From: Ophioderma brevispina
Lineage: Eukaryota; Echinodermata; Ophiuroidea; Amphilepidida; Ophiodermatidae
NCBI GenBank assembly: GCA_023653785.1
Contig: JAMKCH010079080.1
Location: forward strand, 1-64,000
DNA: 64,000 bases
Direction: 5' to 3'
Shown: in pieces, positions 1 through 11,657 of the stretch
Layout: the number at the start of each line of letters is the position of its first letter
How positions within the stretch are numbered: the first letter of the stretch is position 1
Notes under the pieces: model-generated
What the model saw: only the letters and a program-made list of their open reading frames with translations
The model's database searches: none
Told to the model about the DNA's origin: nothing
Program-made: the position numbers and the translations under genes

Positions 1-530
1 GATACAATGTAGAAACAGGGATTTATAATAGGCACTTAAAGTGCTGTGTGATTTATGTCTAATGTGTTCTCTAGTTGAAGAGCCTGGCACTTGCATACTC
101 CCCCCACCAAATATTGTGGCAACAAACTTAGTTTTGATGGTAGAAGCGATAACGCATATTGCAAGGCCAAATTAATTTGACTGTGCAATATGATGGTTAA
201 CCATTTTAAAATGGCATTGTTTGTCTCTATTTGGAATGAATGGATTTATGAAAATCAGGATATACTACCAGGGATATCAGGGAGGTACCTCACACGATCA
301 GACACAGCAGCTTTAACATATGATATCATGAGAAAAGAACATCCATAACTTTCTGATGGTTAGCTATGATGACATTGTGAAATAAACCCCCTGATCACAT
401 GAACTTAACATTTTACATGCTTGAGATCTGGACGTCTAGATTTTCCTAGATTTGTTCATGCCAGGTTTACATTATTAGAAGCAGCATGAGAGTATATACA
501 TATCGGTGCTTTCGGCAGCAGTTTTGCTGC

Positions 531-836
531 GTGTAGGCAGGGGTGTATTGAGTCAATCCCAAATGCATCAGTTGAAGAAATTTCATCTCAATAGGGTCAT
601 GTGATCCCACAAAAATCCTATTCTTAACACATAAAACCCTAACTTTTACGCTCATTTTAGCCCACAAAGAGTTGGAGTAAGTATTAGGGAGTTTTCAAGC
701 ATGTATCATGAACTGTCTGGGGATTCTTAAACTTTTGGAAAACTTTATCCTACGTAGGAAAGGTGTTTGCTTAAAGCACAATATAGGCACACGGAATGCA
801 TTATGGATTGTTCAAAAAAACCCTCTGGTGTAGGCA
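531..836. mobile_element. MITE family A (hAT-like), copy 1
   Basis: Imperfect terminal inverted repeats read AGGGGTGTATTGAGTCAATC on the left and, reverse-complemented, CAGAGGGTTTTTTTGAACAA on the right. The termini are flanked by GTGTAGGC on both sides, an 8-bp direct repeat consistent with an hAT target duplication. The interior carries inner inverted repeats (GTCATGTGATCCCAC). Related copies are at 7491, 34350, 43172 and 44646. No coding capacity. Confidence 0.7.
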
Positions 837-2074
837 TGGTGCATTTTTTTACATCTTGCTTTTACCAATAATCTAATATAAGACAAGCTAATAAATTTTA
901 AAAAACAAGTCTTTCTCATCTGCATTCTTGACCATCATTCTGTGGCCTTAAAGGAAATATGTCAAGATTTGTCAAGCTAAGTTGACTTACATCATAAAAT
1001 ATATGTAGATACATCACGGGGGGGGGGGAATGCCCGAGAAAAAATTAAATACAATTGATGAAAATAAAACAAATGAGGCATTTAATTTTGCTTTTTTTTT
1101 TTTTGACATACGAAGAAACGGGCGGATTTTTCGTCAAGGCTTCATTGATCAAAAGCGCCCAATTTTACTCTCCTCGTGATGTCAAAGTGAGACCAAAACA
1201 TCGTGTTGACTCGAATTGTTATTGCTGACACTGTAATATTGATGGTAAGAAAATTAATAAAATTTGAAAATAAGTTACAGAATGACATATGTTTCACTCG
1301 TTGTTTTTACTGATTATTGAAGTGGGCACACTGCCGATATGATGGTCACAACGAACGTAAATTATGGATGGTCATCATTTGCCTGCGATGTGGATTGTCG
1401 GAATCGTTTTCGAGTAAGCATTGGGAGGAAAATTAAAAGGGCAAACTACTAACAAATGTGGACAATTTTCAACTATTTGATTTAATATGTAATCTACGTT
1501 AACGTAAGCTTTCCATCATACCAAATTTCCCAAATATTCAGAATCATGACATATTCCTTTAATTGGAGAATTACACTTACATCAACTTAAATCAAATCCT
1601 CAATCTTTACCTGCACAAGATAGACCAGGCCAAAAAACTTCATAAAATCTACAAGAGTCTTTGATGAGAAGTGGTCAGGCAACTTACATCACCAGAATGA
1701 AAGACTGTGATGAAGATTTAGGAACATACTATTTCAGTCTGAAAGGTATAAAAACACCCCCCATCTGCACTAATTAAAACTGATCTATTGATAATTTCAA
1801 ATGAGTCAACATTTCATTCAACATAATAGGCATTTCTATATAAACATCCAGAAATATTCATAACAAAAAAAACAATGTATGAGCATCCTTAAATGCCCAT
1901 GTACATACTTAAAGACACTATCAGGAATTTGAAAAAATATTTAAATTTGCAGGAATACTTCAAAGTGAAGGATAAGTCTGTAGAATTCTCAAAGTTACCT
2001 TTCCAGGTTAGAATTGACAGAAAAGGAAGAAAACGGCAGTGTTCAAGATACGGTTCTCCATTCAATTACGTGTT

Positions 2075-2258
2075 GTAGTAAGTGTCCGTTCGGACAGTAA
2101 TGACTAAAATCCGATTCTGTCCTTATTAGGATTGCTTTCCGTCTTATAATTTGCAGGGTATGTTTATTAACCTGTACTTCTTCGAACATGCAAAAATCTG
2201 ATTTTTGATGATTTTTTTTTGATTTGCTGATTTAGCAAATTCACTGATAGTGTCTTAT
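2075..2258. repeat. Dispersed repeat family I, copy 1
   Basis: About 185 bp (GTCCGTTCGGACAGTAATG through TTTAGCAAATTCACTGAT) that recurs in the same orientation at 48843-49035 with moderate divergence. CCGTTCGGAC is a small palindrome near its left end. The class is unknown. Confidence 0.6.
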
Positions 2259-3096
2259 AGATGCCAGCTTTCAACTGCACTCGTTAATTAAACAGAAGTA
2301 ACATGATTTTTACTGAGATAGTTTTTGACAGCTTTGTACCCATTCTATGCAGAGAATTGCAGTGACACACCCATCTCAGTAAGATCATGAAATTAACAAC
2401 TTCCTGCAGAACTGGTACATACAGAAAATGATGTGATGACCCTCATTTCACTGCTTCAGCGCAGATGCGTAATTCAGTATGGATCATTGTGTGTTTCCTT
2501 AATAATTGATATGGAATTGGGTGAGTTTTGTGTCCACAGATAATGAACATGTTAGAGTCCTGGAGGATGTGTCTTTTCATGCATTCTTCTTCTCCATAGA
2601 TTTTCTTTTTAATGCAATGGAACAAAATCTCAAAATGCCAAATCAAAAGTTCTTCAAAAAGATATTCTCTTGTTACAAGTTACAGCTTTATAATAATTTC
2701 AACAGAGCCAGTGTCAGTAACTGAAGTCAAACTAAACTGCAGTTACAACAATTTCAAGAAATCAGTTTAATCACAACTCTGCTATTTTAAGATCGCTTAA
2801 TGCATAATTTTTACTATATATGAGTATAAATTTATTGGTCTATTTCTACTTTAGGCCATCTAGGGAATCCCACTTTCTTTGCCACCCATGACCAAAACAA
2901 CCAATACTAACAAAAGTGAAAATGCATTTTTGGTTAGGTGAAAAAATGTTTCCACTTTCGCTTGATTAGTTTTGTCATGGTGAGCAAATAAAAATCTGCC
3001 ACAACTGGTGACTTCCAAAAGAATGTCCCTTGTAACACTTATAAACATTGGATCAAATGCAAACAATGGTTTCACAGTCAATTGGGCCAAAACCTT

Positions 3097-3624
3097 CCCC
3101 AATTCTGCCTTCTTAATGTTTGCTTCTAATACATTCCAAGTCGTGCTCAGGCAAACTTATGCATAGTGCAATCGAGCTGATGACATGGTGATGAGGATGT
3201 GATAACTTACTGCCAACATTAACCGCTTTTGTACATTCTCCAGTAACGACGTACGCTACAAGATAAGCAGTACATACGAGAGAGGTACATACGAGAGAGG
3301 TACAAAATTGTCTGGCAAAATGCAAGAAAGCTGTACCCAGCAAATGCAAGAAAGCTGTGTCCAGCAAAACTGAGATCTGCCCACTCTACAGCTGCCCAGA
3401 TTTTAGTATTATTTTCAAGCTTTTTTGCAAACTAACAGCAGTCCAAATATAGAGTAAATTAATTTTTGGGATGACATATTTAATATATATTTGTTTGGAT
3501 GGACTACCAAGTTCAAGACTTTGTGAAAGCAGTCCGTTCTTTGAAAACTAATTAAAAGAAGTAAAAGTGTCAATATTAAGCTGTACTATGGCCTGTAGAA
3601 GCTTGAAGATGGAAAACCATCTCA
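3097..3624. repeat. Direct duplication D1, copy 1
   Basis: About 530 bp from CCCCAATTCTGCCTTCTTAA to AAAACCATCTCAA, nearly identical to 4041-4603. It contains two units of a 21-bp minisatellite (GCAAATGCAAGAAAGCTGT type) and a doubled TACATACGAGAGAGG. Open frames across it (repeats of LLGTAFLH) are chance products of the minisatellite. Confidence 0.85.
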
Positions 3625-4020
3625 ATAGCAGGGGACTGTAGTGTAAGAGTGTGCGCTTCCGGATAAATTGTGAATTTTTGCACACAAGTACTTTAGGCAT
3701 TGATAATCCATAAAATTGATGGAAGCACTTGCCAACGCCCCTTAATGGCCCCCAGCTTGAGTTTCAAGGTTATACAGGGGTCAAAAATTTAAAATGTTCT
3801 GAATGTGTTAAAAGCACACCATGGTGTTTGTCTGGTCACAAGGATTCCAAAAAGGTATAGTTTACACTATCTATGGCTTATAGTTCCGGAGTTATGGGGT
3901 AAAAACTGTAAAAATGGTGAAAAAGTCAATTTTGGTTTGTACATGGGTCAAAAGTTAAAAGTTGCTTTGATTCAGTTAATATGTGGTGCAAATTGTTTCC
4001 CCAGCTTAAAGGATTGAAAT

Positions 4021-4040
4021 AAAAAAAAAAAAAAAAAAAA
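4021..4040. repeat. A20 homopolymer at the D1 junction
   Basis: Exactly twenty A residues between a T and the CCCC that opens duplication copy 2. Identical-length A20 tracts occur at 7533-7552 and 42723-42742. Confidence 0.95.
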
Positions 4041-4603
4041 CCCCAATTCTGCCTTCTTAATGTATTTCTTAATACATTCCAAGTCGTGCTCAGGCAAACT
4101 TATGCATAGTGCAATCGAGCTGATGACATGGTGATGAGGATGTGATAACTTACTGCCAACATTAACCTCTTTTGTACATTCTCCAGTAACGACGTACGCT
4201 ACAAGATAAGCAGTACATACGAGAGAGGTACATACGAGAGAGGTACAAAATTGTCTGGCAAAATGCAAGAAAGCTGTACCCAGCAAATGCAAGAAAGCTG
4301 TACCCAGCAAATGCAAGAAAGCTGTGTCCAGCAAAACTGAGATCTGCCCACTCTACAGCTGCCCAGATTTTAGTATTATTTTCAAGCTTTTTTGCAAACT
4401 AACAGTAGTCCAAATATAGAGTAAATTAATTTTTGGGATGACATATTTAATATATATTTGTTTGGATGGACTACCAAGTTCAAGACTTTGTGAAAGCAGT
4501 CCGTTCTTTGAAAACTAATTAAAAGAAGTAAAAGTGTCAATATTAAGCTGTACTATGGCCTGTAGAAGCTTGAAGATGGACGGATCTTTGAAAACCATCT
4601 CAA
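4041..4603. repeat. Direct duplication D1, copy 2
   Basis: The second copy of the 3097-3624 block. It differs by a few substitutions (ACCTCTTTT against ACCGCTTTT), a third 21-bp minisatellite unit, and a short insertion (CGGATCTTTG) near the right end. It follows the A20 tract directly. The 3625-4020 spacer between the copies is unique in this window. Confidence 0.85.
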
Positions 4604-5879
4604 GTGTGCATCTTCATCAAAGGATTTCCTGAAAGGTATATGCAAACATCCATGGAAATCTAATGCAAGCTTTTCCTAAAGATTTTCACTAAAAAGAACC
4701 AATCTTTAGAGAGAATATGCATCCCTCGGTATGCAATCTTAGCAGCATTATGCATTGCAACTATGTGGTGACAGTTTTCTTGCATTTTACAGACTAATTT
4801 TTTTTGTAGTTTACAAAATCAAATTATATTACAATAGGAGAGTTTTCTTTAATCACTTTTTTGACACAGATACTTATTGACACAAATACTTATCCTATGT
4901 GTCATTCGGCTTAACTGAGATAACAAAGGCTCTACCTATCATTTTAATTTTCCTTGAGTCAGTAAAACTGTCATAAAATCTTACATCTCCTTTGACACCC
5001 TGTCCTGCTAGCATTGCTTGTTCTTATTTGAATACATTGTGGGTGATTGTGTGATTGCATTCCATGAAGTGATTTGTGATTTGGTGTGGACGAGCAGGCA
5101 GGCAAATATCGCAAGCGATCCAAGCAAATTACAACTTGAAACTCACAAAATATCAAAACAACGGCAAAGTTAACGAGAGCTTGTTGATGAGTCCTCAACA
5201 ATCCCACACATGTACACACACAGACCCCAATGTGAAGTGTGTGGACAGAAAAGAACAGGAAAAAATTAAGACAACTGGGTTATTTTTAAGATAATGTGAA
5301 TGATTTAATTTGAACCAGTCTGTGGTCTACTTCAAAGATCAAAGATAATATTTTACTTAAAGCCACTATCAACAAATTTTTCAAAATGTAAACAAATAGC
5401 AACCCCTATTTTTCATCAAAGTGCATTTTTTTGCACTGTTGTGTTGGAAATTGTTGTAATAAAGACCCCCTGTAAATGGCTAAGCATAACACGCCATATT
5501 TGTCAAGAAATGGCGACTTTTAAGCTTTGTTTACAAATAAAAGTCAGGATCTGACTTTTTTTAGGTGTAGAAACAATCGTAAATGGCATCTTCAGGACCA
5601 CTTTAAAACTCTTATTCTATTTTAAGTCTGTTTGAGTGTCTGTCTGTTGATATGACCTAACACAAGCAATTTATAGAGACAAAACGGGCATTTTGAATTG
5701 AGAAAAAAATTACTGATTGCGGCTTTAAGTTACAAATAGATGCAACACAGATAATGCATAACTGAGAGGCAAGGTGACCAATGTGTGGCCAAGAGAGTGA
5801 ATAAAATAGAAGACTTTGTAGAAGTGTGACAAAATAGAAAGCCAACAGAATAAAAAGATACACTATATAACATGTAGAC

Positions 5880-5945
5880 AATAGAACATATAACATAAAC
5901 AACCTGACACTCAAACACACACAAACACACAGAGACACACAGTCT
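5880..5945. repeat. CA-rich simple repeat
   Basis: ACTCAAACACACACAAACAC-type sequence bordering the GATCGGGGACA cluster; a similar CACACACA stretch follows it near 6262-6275. Confidence 0.6.
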
Positions 5946-5954
5946 TGTATGTGT

Positions 5955-6255
5955 GTTCGATTGGGGACACTAGTCCAAAACCTACTGATCGGGGACACAC
6001 AAATGTCCCCGATCAGAGGGTTTCAGGCTTGTTTGTGTGTTTTTCATGTTCCCTATCAGTGGATTATGGGCCAGAAAACAGACCATTTGTGTGTTTTCTA
6101 GCCCACCCCAAAACGGGGTCAGGCCATTTTTAGCACTTTTAGACATATGGCTACCCCCTGGTATAGGTCCTACGATAGGGGACATCCCCGGTCGTCAAAT
6201 GTCCCTGATTGGAGGTTAAGGCTAGAAAATGTCCCCGATCGGAGGTGTTTACAAG
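5955..6255. repeat. GATCGGGGACA inverted/direct repeat cluster
   Basis: At least seven copies of ATGTCCCCGATC or its complement and variants (GATTGGGGACAC, GATCGGGGACAC, ATGTCCCCGATCAG, ATGTCCCTGATTGG, ATGTCCCCGATCGG) occur in both orientations over 300 bp. The ends are inverted to each other, as in a foldback element. The overlapping open frames have no recognisable domains. Confidence 0.6.
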
Positions 6256-7490
6256 TTCAGACAGACACACACACACCCAACACCACTATATTACCATCAA
6301 CACCACAACAACCACCAGCACCACACCACACACAGATTCAGTCTACATATCTTTTTACACTCTCCATAGAATTTTTTCCAATCAGCTTTACTCAAGAGTT
6401 CCATTTTATGTTTGTATTTACAAAGAATCATGTGAGTTACTGTACAGCAATTCATAAAATAGCCTAGATCCTCTTGTTTCTAAGCACTGGAAGGGGCACT
6501 CTACAACTTCTGTGGCTTTACTTTTACCGTAGAGGTGTCTTGGGATGGTGCGCAAGTGTTGAAAGACTTAAGTTACTACATCTGTACCGGACTCCCGTAG
6601 TGGACTATATTTTAAAGTTATTTAAGTGACGTCATTACCAACATGCACTCCGATTTCACCAAGTTTTGGTTTGCATGGAATACATTGGTATTCAAGCAAA
6701 TGTGCAGACACTTTTGCAAGTTCTAGTTGTTCCTCAACCTCTTGTGGACTTATTATCCCTGCATACTGAATTACTGATTCAAAGCATTCTACTACTGCCA
6801 TGACCATAACCCTGAATACAACGTTACGATTGGTTTAGACGTGTCATGTGGTAGCTCGGTGCCCAATATCACATTATGCACTTAATTGACACCTTGCACA
6901 CCAGAATCAAGATAGGCAAGTCACCTACACTGGTATAGCTATACATGTGCATACTGCTAAGTTGTAAACAACTTCAGTCTTTTCTGCTGGAATTCAGGAC
7001 TTTTACCCAACTTTGCATTTTTTGTATGTAATAGAATAGAAATAAAAGGGTTCACCGTTCATGTTCAATACCATAATGTGTCCTTGACAGCAAAAATATT
7101 TAAATAGTGTACAAATGGTAATTTTTGCAGAGTAATTTTCATGATTTGGAGAGAGAGAGAGAGACACACACATTTTTCACAACTGCTCAGTTTTGCCCTA
7201 TACTTGCAATGCACATATGTTCACAAGGTGTTAATTTCACAGTTGGCAAGCCATTCACAAAATGTGTGACAATAACATCCCGCAAAAACTACCATTTATA
7301 CAGTTTAAGTCCTGTCTTGGACACATTAAGCCATCATAAACATGAACCACTCATCCTTTAATTCTTAATTCAAATGTACACTACATATACAGCGCAATGT
7401 AATACATGATTGGTTTGTATCATCCCCAAAACTACATGTTATGATTTTATGAATTGGACAGCTGAGGTGAGCTGGACTTCAGAGAAGTGG

Positions 7491-7660
7491 CAGAGGGTGT
7501 AGAGTCAATCCCACAATGCACCAGTTTTTGGGAAAAAAAAAAAAAAAAAAAATTAAACTTTTGGAACACTTTTAATCCCCAAGTACTGCCATGTGTTTAG
7601 TACAGTGCAGTACAGGCACATTGCTATGCATCATGGGATTGATTCAAAACACCCTCTGGA
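7491..7660. mobile_element. MITE family A (hAT-like), copy 2
   Basis: A short 170-bp copy with termini CAGAGGGTGT and ACACCCTCTG. The flanks are GAGAAGTGG on both sides, an 8-9 bp direct repeat. The terminal inverted repeat continues through GAATCAATCCCATGATGCA with a few mismatches. An A20 tract (7533-7552) sits inside. Confidence 0.75.
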
Positions 7661-7723
7661 GAAGTGGTAAGAACTGATTTGTTAATTCAAGTTGGGTAAG
7701 TATTACTAGAGAACCCAGTATAT

Positions 7724-7851
7724 AAAGATCCTACTCCCAGAAAAAAAAATAAATTAAAAAAAAAAATAAAAAAAAAATAAAAACCAAATAAAAAAATTAT
7801 TATTTTTCTCTAAATTTACAAAAAAATAAATAAAAAAGATCCTACTCCCAG
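7724..7851. repeat. A-rich insertion flanked by a 17-bp direct repeat
   Basis: AAAGATCCTACTCCCAG occurs at 7724-7740 and again at 7835-7851, enclosing about 94 bp of A/T-rich DNA dominated by runs of A and AATAAA. The layout is that of a target-site duplication around a retrotransposed poly(A) tail. It could instead be slippage-derived. Confidence 0.7.
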
Positions 7852-9568
7852 AAAAAGAGCAACAGAGGAAAGGAACTAACAGAAAATACAACAACAGGAA
7901 GTTCCATAATAGAAAACGAGATTGGGACAGAGCTCAATATACCTTTGGATTTCAAGACGGCACATTAGACTACGAGTGCTAATGGTAAATGATGGATGTG
8001 CAGGCGTTAAAAGACAAACACAAAATGAAAACAATTAACAATTTTGCTGATTGTTGGGTTTATACAAGGCTAGAAATAAGAGAGAGCTGGGCATTATATA
8101 GGCCCGATAACCAAATCACACCCAGAATTTTCATGAAGTGTTCTCCAAAAACAACTGATTACAAATTTTGAGTTGAATCGGTCCAGCTGTTTGGAAAATT
8201 GAAGCAAAATTGTACACTTAATTTGCCCAAATGGTCGACCACATTTGGAGATGTTTTTGTTCATAACATCAAAAGGAAACATTTTCTTAGCCTTAAATTT
8301 CTCTGGGGAAATGGGAAAAGTATGAACTTTCTTCTGACACTAAACTGGGGTAAAGCGGGCAGACGGGGTCGACGACTGGGTCACCCACCTTTAAACAATC
8401 CCATTAGCTAAAGTATATTTTACAAAATGTACGAATGGAATAATATTTGGACTGCTTGAAAGCAAGCAACAGTAGTCTTTGTGAGTTGTGGCCATTGGGT
8501 CAAAATCAAATAAAGATTAGATCACATAATATTGAATACAGCTACATTGTTCATAACAGCTATGTCTAAGAGCCTAGTCAAATATTGACCTTTCACCTGT
8601 AAAAATAGGCTTGAAGCAAATTGCGTTACAGTGTTTATAGATAGGTGGACAATATACCTGGCTATCAGTAGAGTCATCACTCATTATGTGAATGAAGCCC
8701 CACATTCTATACCTCTTATTTCCAGCCCTGCTCACTTAACAAGTAAACAAGTACAGCACAGGATATGCACACACCGATCTCCTAGGCAAAATTAACATCC
8801 ATTTCCTCATCAGTCCTAACATAGATTGACGTTTCAAATTAACTGTCTTTCCCTTGAAACGACAAATAAAATCAGGAAATCCTGTGGTATTTTATTATTA
8901 GTGCAAATGAAATATATACATGATTTATGGTTACTGGTATACAGACATAGAGATATGTCTGGATTTACCACATTCACTTTCTAATAACCATCTACCTACA
9001 AAATTTGTAACAGAAATATCTCAAATTGGTGTCATATTTGGTGTAAATGACTTTTGTTGAATTAGCGCAATTAACTTTAAAAATGTATTTCACCATCTGT
9101 TTACTTATTTTTGTAAATTCCAGAGATTCCAAGGGTTTCTTAACCGACCTGGAAATACTCTAACATTTAAATGATGCTATAGTGTTGTACCTCCCATTCC
9201 ATAATTTTAATTTATGTACTAGAGCCTGAAAATTGGCAGCTAGCTATCAAGATTTGTGTATTTTAAGCTTCAAATCTGTGTGCAGTATTATTAAAACTCA
9301 TTTTCTTGTTCCTAAATTGGTTTATTTAAGGTACCACTGTAGGAAAATCAAATACACAAATACTAAAACCATTTATTTAGGCATTCAAAGTGGTTATTAC
9401 AATATACGACAAAATTAGTACTCCTCCCCTCCTATAAATGCACCTTTTCAAAGCTAAATTCAGTCAAAATAACATCAGAAACAACATAAAATTGTGGCTA
9501 AGAATTGTAATTTGTTACTTCAGACACACTGTATTTTTAATGTTTATCTGTGGAAATTCCAGATTTTT

Positions 9569-9808
9569 GAGATTCATTTATTGTTTTAATAAGCTCCCCT
9601 GATAATGTCTAGCTGAATACAGTATCGATAACAAGTTACTTGTTGTGGTAATTTGGGATAACACCTGTCCCTTAAAGAAATTAGAGATGAGATTCATTTA
9701 TTGTTTTAATAAGCACCTCCGATAATGTCAAGTTGAATACAGTATCGATAACACATTACTTTTTTGATTATTTGGGATAATGCCCATCCCTTATAAAAAT
9801 TAGAGATA
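9569..9808. repeat. Tandem duplication of a 120-bp unit
   Basis: GAGATTCATTTATTGTTTTA begins two successive units 120 bp apart; both continue through ATACAGTATCGATAACA and TTTGGGATAA. Divergence is moderate. Confidence 0.8.
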
Positions 9809-9833
9809 ATATGCTACTTTTATCAGTTATTAT

Positions 9834-10361
9834 CATGGTTGTCACCACTTCGTTGGTCCGCGCTGGTTGGCAGTGCTTGGTCTAAATGACTGGCACTCAA
9901 AAGAATTTCAATCCTTCCTGACCAGCACTAGATTGCCAATTTGACCCTTTTGTTCCTTAACCCTTTACTTGGACCTGTGCTAGGCAATTCCAGGGGTTGA
10001 CACACCAAGGATTTTTTTTAGCGGTAAAGATTGGCCAGTTGTGACATGCAATCAACATACTTTTGTGGGCAGACCAGCTGATATCAGGTTACAGTTTCAT
10101 TGAAAAACAGCCTAGAGGCAAGACATAATGTCTAGAAATCAAGGGCAGGTCCCGGCCACATTTGCCTAGGTCTCGCTAGTTTTAGCAATGGTTCAGCTTT
10201 ACTGTGCTAAAACAATGAAACCACTAAAGCGAATCTGAGCTACTTCTAGTCCAGGTTCCCAGGTATAGAATTAAAACTACTGCAAAATGCCATGATTGCA
10301 TCACGAATCAGTATTGTCATTAAATTTAGCCAGCACTAAATGTTGCCTTGTGACAACCCTG
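9834..10361. mobile_element. hAT-like nonautonomous element, 528 bp
   Basis: The termini are CATGGTTGTCACCA on the left and, reverse-complemented, CAGGGTTGTCACAA on the right. Flanking 8-mers are GTTATTAT and GTTATTTT, an 8-bp target duplication with one mismatch. There is no open frame of note. It lies in the intron just downstream of e9. Confidence 0.7.
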
Positions 10362-10649
10362 GTTATTTTGGATTATACATGTACTGTTAGGGATAACAGA
10401 TTATTTGCTGCCAAAAATCATTGAAAACATGGCCGGACCAATTGATAGTTACCAGATGTTACTCATAGATAATATACTTTGGTCAGTTAATGTGGATAAT
10501 GCTCTACTTTTTCAAGAATAGCACAAATGTGATAAACATGGGCTACACTTTGCATCTACAAGCAGCACAATTACAACAACAAACATCTAATGACAACATG
10601 GAAGATGGGAAATAAGACAAACTAGTCCAAGAAGGAAGACGATACCAAC

Positions 10650-10751
10650 CTTGAGGTGCTCCACATCTTTGGTAGCTTCAGCCAGTTGCAATTGTAACTC
10701 GGCTATTTTGGCAAGGGATATGTCTTCTGTGTGTCTTAACCTCTCACTCGT
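10650..10751 (-). CDS. FMNL: FMNL exon e9: pre-FH1 coiled coil
   Basis: 102 nt, 34 codons, phase 0 at both ends. It encodes TSERLRHTEDISLAKIAELQ then LQLAEATKDVEHLK. The Leu/Ile spacing and charge pattern fit a coiled coil. It corresponds to vertebrate [29 protein letters not shown]. Acceptor TTTTCTTTTCAG; the donor GTTGGT is weak but acceptable. This is the last exon visible in the window. Following exons (VHTLRKMVKEKEEA-like, FH1 prolines, FH2) were searched for by eye in 1-10649 on the minus strand and not found, so they should lie to the left. Confidence 0.94.
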
Positions 10752-10867
10752 CTGAAAAGAAAAATTAACAATTTAAGATTAATGGGAGTTGTAAGATCTT
10801 CAGCTGAGATTTAATTTTGCTGAAGAAATCCGAGGTGGCTTTATAAACTCACAATTAATTAATCTTA

Positions 10868-11008
10868 ATTGAATGGGAGAAAGGGCACAAAGCAGGACGG
10901 CTAAGTAAGAAGAAGGGGAAGGAAGATGAGGACAGAATATACAGGGGAAAGAGAAGCAAGGAGGAGAAAGAGAAGCAAGGAGGAAGAAGAGAAGAGAGGG
11001 AGGAGATA
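10868..11008 (-). repeat. Purine-rich tract (polypyrimidine in the FMNL pre-mRNA)
   Basis: About 140 bp, almost all G and A on the plus strand (for example GGAGGAGAAAGAGAAGCAAG twice), occupying a third of the 417-bp intron between e8 and e9. In the transcript it reads as C/U-rich with repeated CUUCUCUUUCUCC-like motifs, which resemble PTB-type binding sites. The strand bias also permits triplex DNA. Confidence 0.7.
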
Positions 11009-11168
11009 CACATAATCAGGAATTTGTTTCTTAACTCCAGAGCCAGTTTCACTTGTATAGTGGGTTTAGACAGATATGCATTAATATCATCTAAGCAAAA
11101 ACATTCTTGTTTCAGTTGCCACATAAATTCTTTTTTCTTGCTAATTAGCAAAGAGACTAACATCATAC

Positions 11169-11318
11169 CTGGTAAAGACTTTCTTCTAACTGTGCGACTC
11201 TCTCTAATGCAGCATTCTTAGTGTCTGAGTCTTCCATCAGCTGACCAACATCAAACACATTGTCCAGGTAGGCCTGGATGTGAACCTGTAACCTGTCACT
11301 TTCTGTGTGTTTTAATTT
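11169..11318 (-). CDS. FMNL: FMNL exon e8: [20 protein letters not shown]
   Basis: 150 nt, 50 codons, phase 0 at both ends. It starts [16 protein letters not shown], then [20 protein letters not shown], then a heptad-like [14 protein letters not shown]. The [23 protein letters not shown] block is diagnostic of FMNL formins. It forms the dimerisation region that leads into the coiled coil preceding FH1. The acceptor CGTCTCTATAG has only a short pyrimidine tract, and the donor is GTATGA. A short 417-bp intron separates it from e9. Confidence 0.97.
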
Positions 11319-11381
11319 CTATAGAGACGAAAAAGAGAGAACTGGGGTAATAATATAGAATGGTAATACTTAAGGTCTTAG

Positions 11382-11657
11382 TGCTTCTATGAGATTTTGG
11401 CCCAAAATTATGCCCCAGGAGCATATTTGCCTTATGGGAGTTTGCTCCTGGACCATTTGTTTTCAAATATGCTCTAGGAGCATATTCAGCATATTCAAAT
11501 AAGCTGCTGGACCATATTTTTTATTTATGCTCCTGGACCATTTTTGACTGATTATTTTTCCAGATTATTTATGCTCCAGGACCATATGCTCTAGGATCAT
11601 ATGGACCTGGACCATATGGTCCTGGAGTATAATTTTGGGACAAAATCTCATATAAGC
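11382..11657. mobile_element. Foldback MITE with 8-bp target duplication
   Basis: The 276-bp element is flanked by perfect GGTCTTAG at 11374-11381 and 11658-11665. The ends are inverted: TGCTTCTATGAGATTTTGGC on the left, GCTTATATGAGATTTTGTCC on the right after complementing. The interior is built of many GCTCCTGGACCAT / ATGGTCCAGGAGC-like modules in both orientations. It lies in the intron between e7 and e8. Confidence 0.8.

Larger units (their letters stand above)
1..10649 (-). other. FMNL intron downstream of e9 (continues off the left edge)
   Basis: No exon could be supported in this 10.6 kb. It holds the repeats listed separately: hAT-like MITEs (531-836, 7491-7660), a duplication (3097-3624 and 4041-4603), the GATCGGGGACA cluster, A-rich insertion debris, a 120-bp tandem repeat and a 0.53-kb hAT-like element. 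The stretches 840-2070, 4604-5930, 6260-7020 and 8400-9560 show only AT-rich DNA without clear features. A 61-codon minus frame at 6622-6807 is unassigned (see rejected list). Confidence 0.6.

Noticed and set aside
6622..6807. Minus frame of 61 codons with EVEEQLELAKVSAHLLEYQ as a possible next FMNL exon
   Set aside because: A plausible acceptor (TTGTATTCAG) precedes it, but joining in the required phase 0 gives a stop within about ten codons, and the peptide matches no FMNL segment. It may be a transposon relic.
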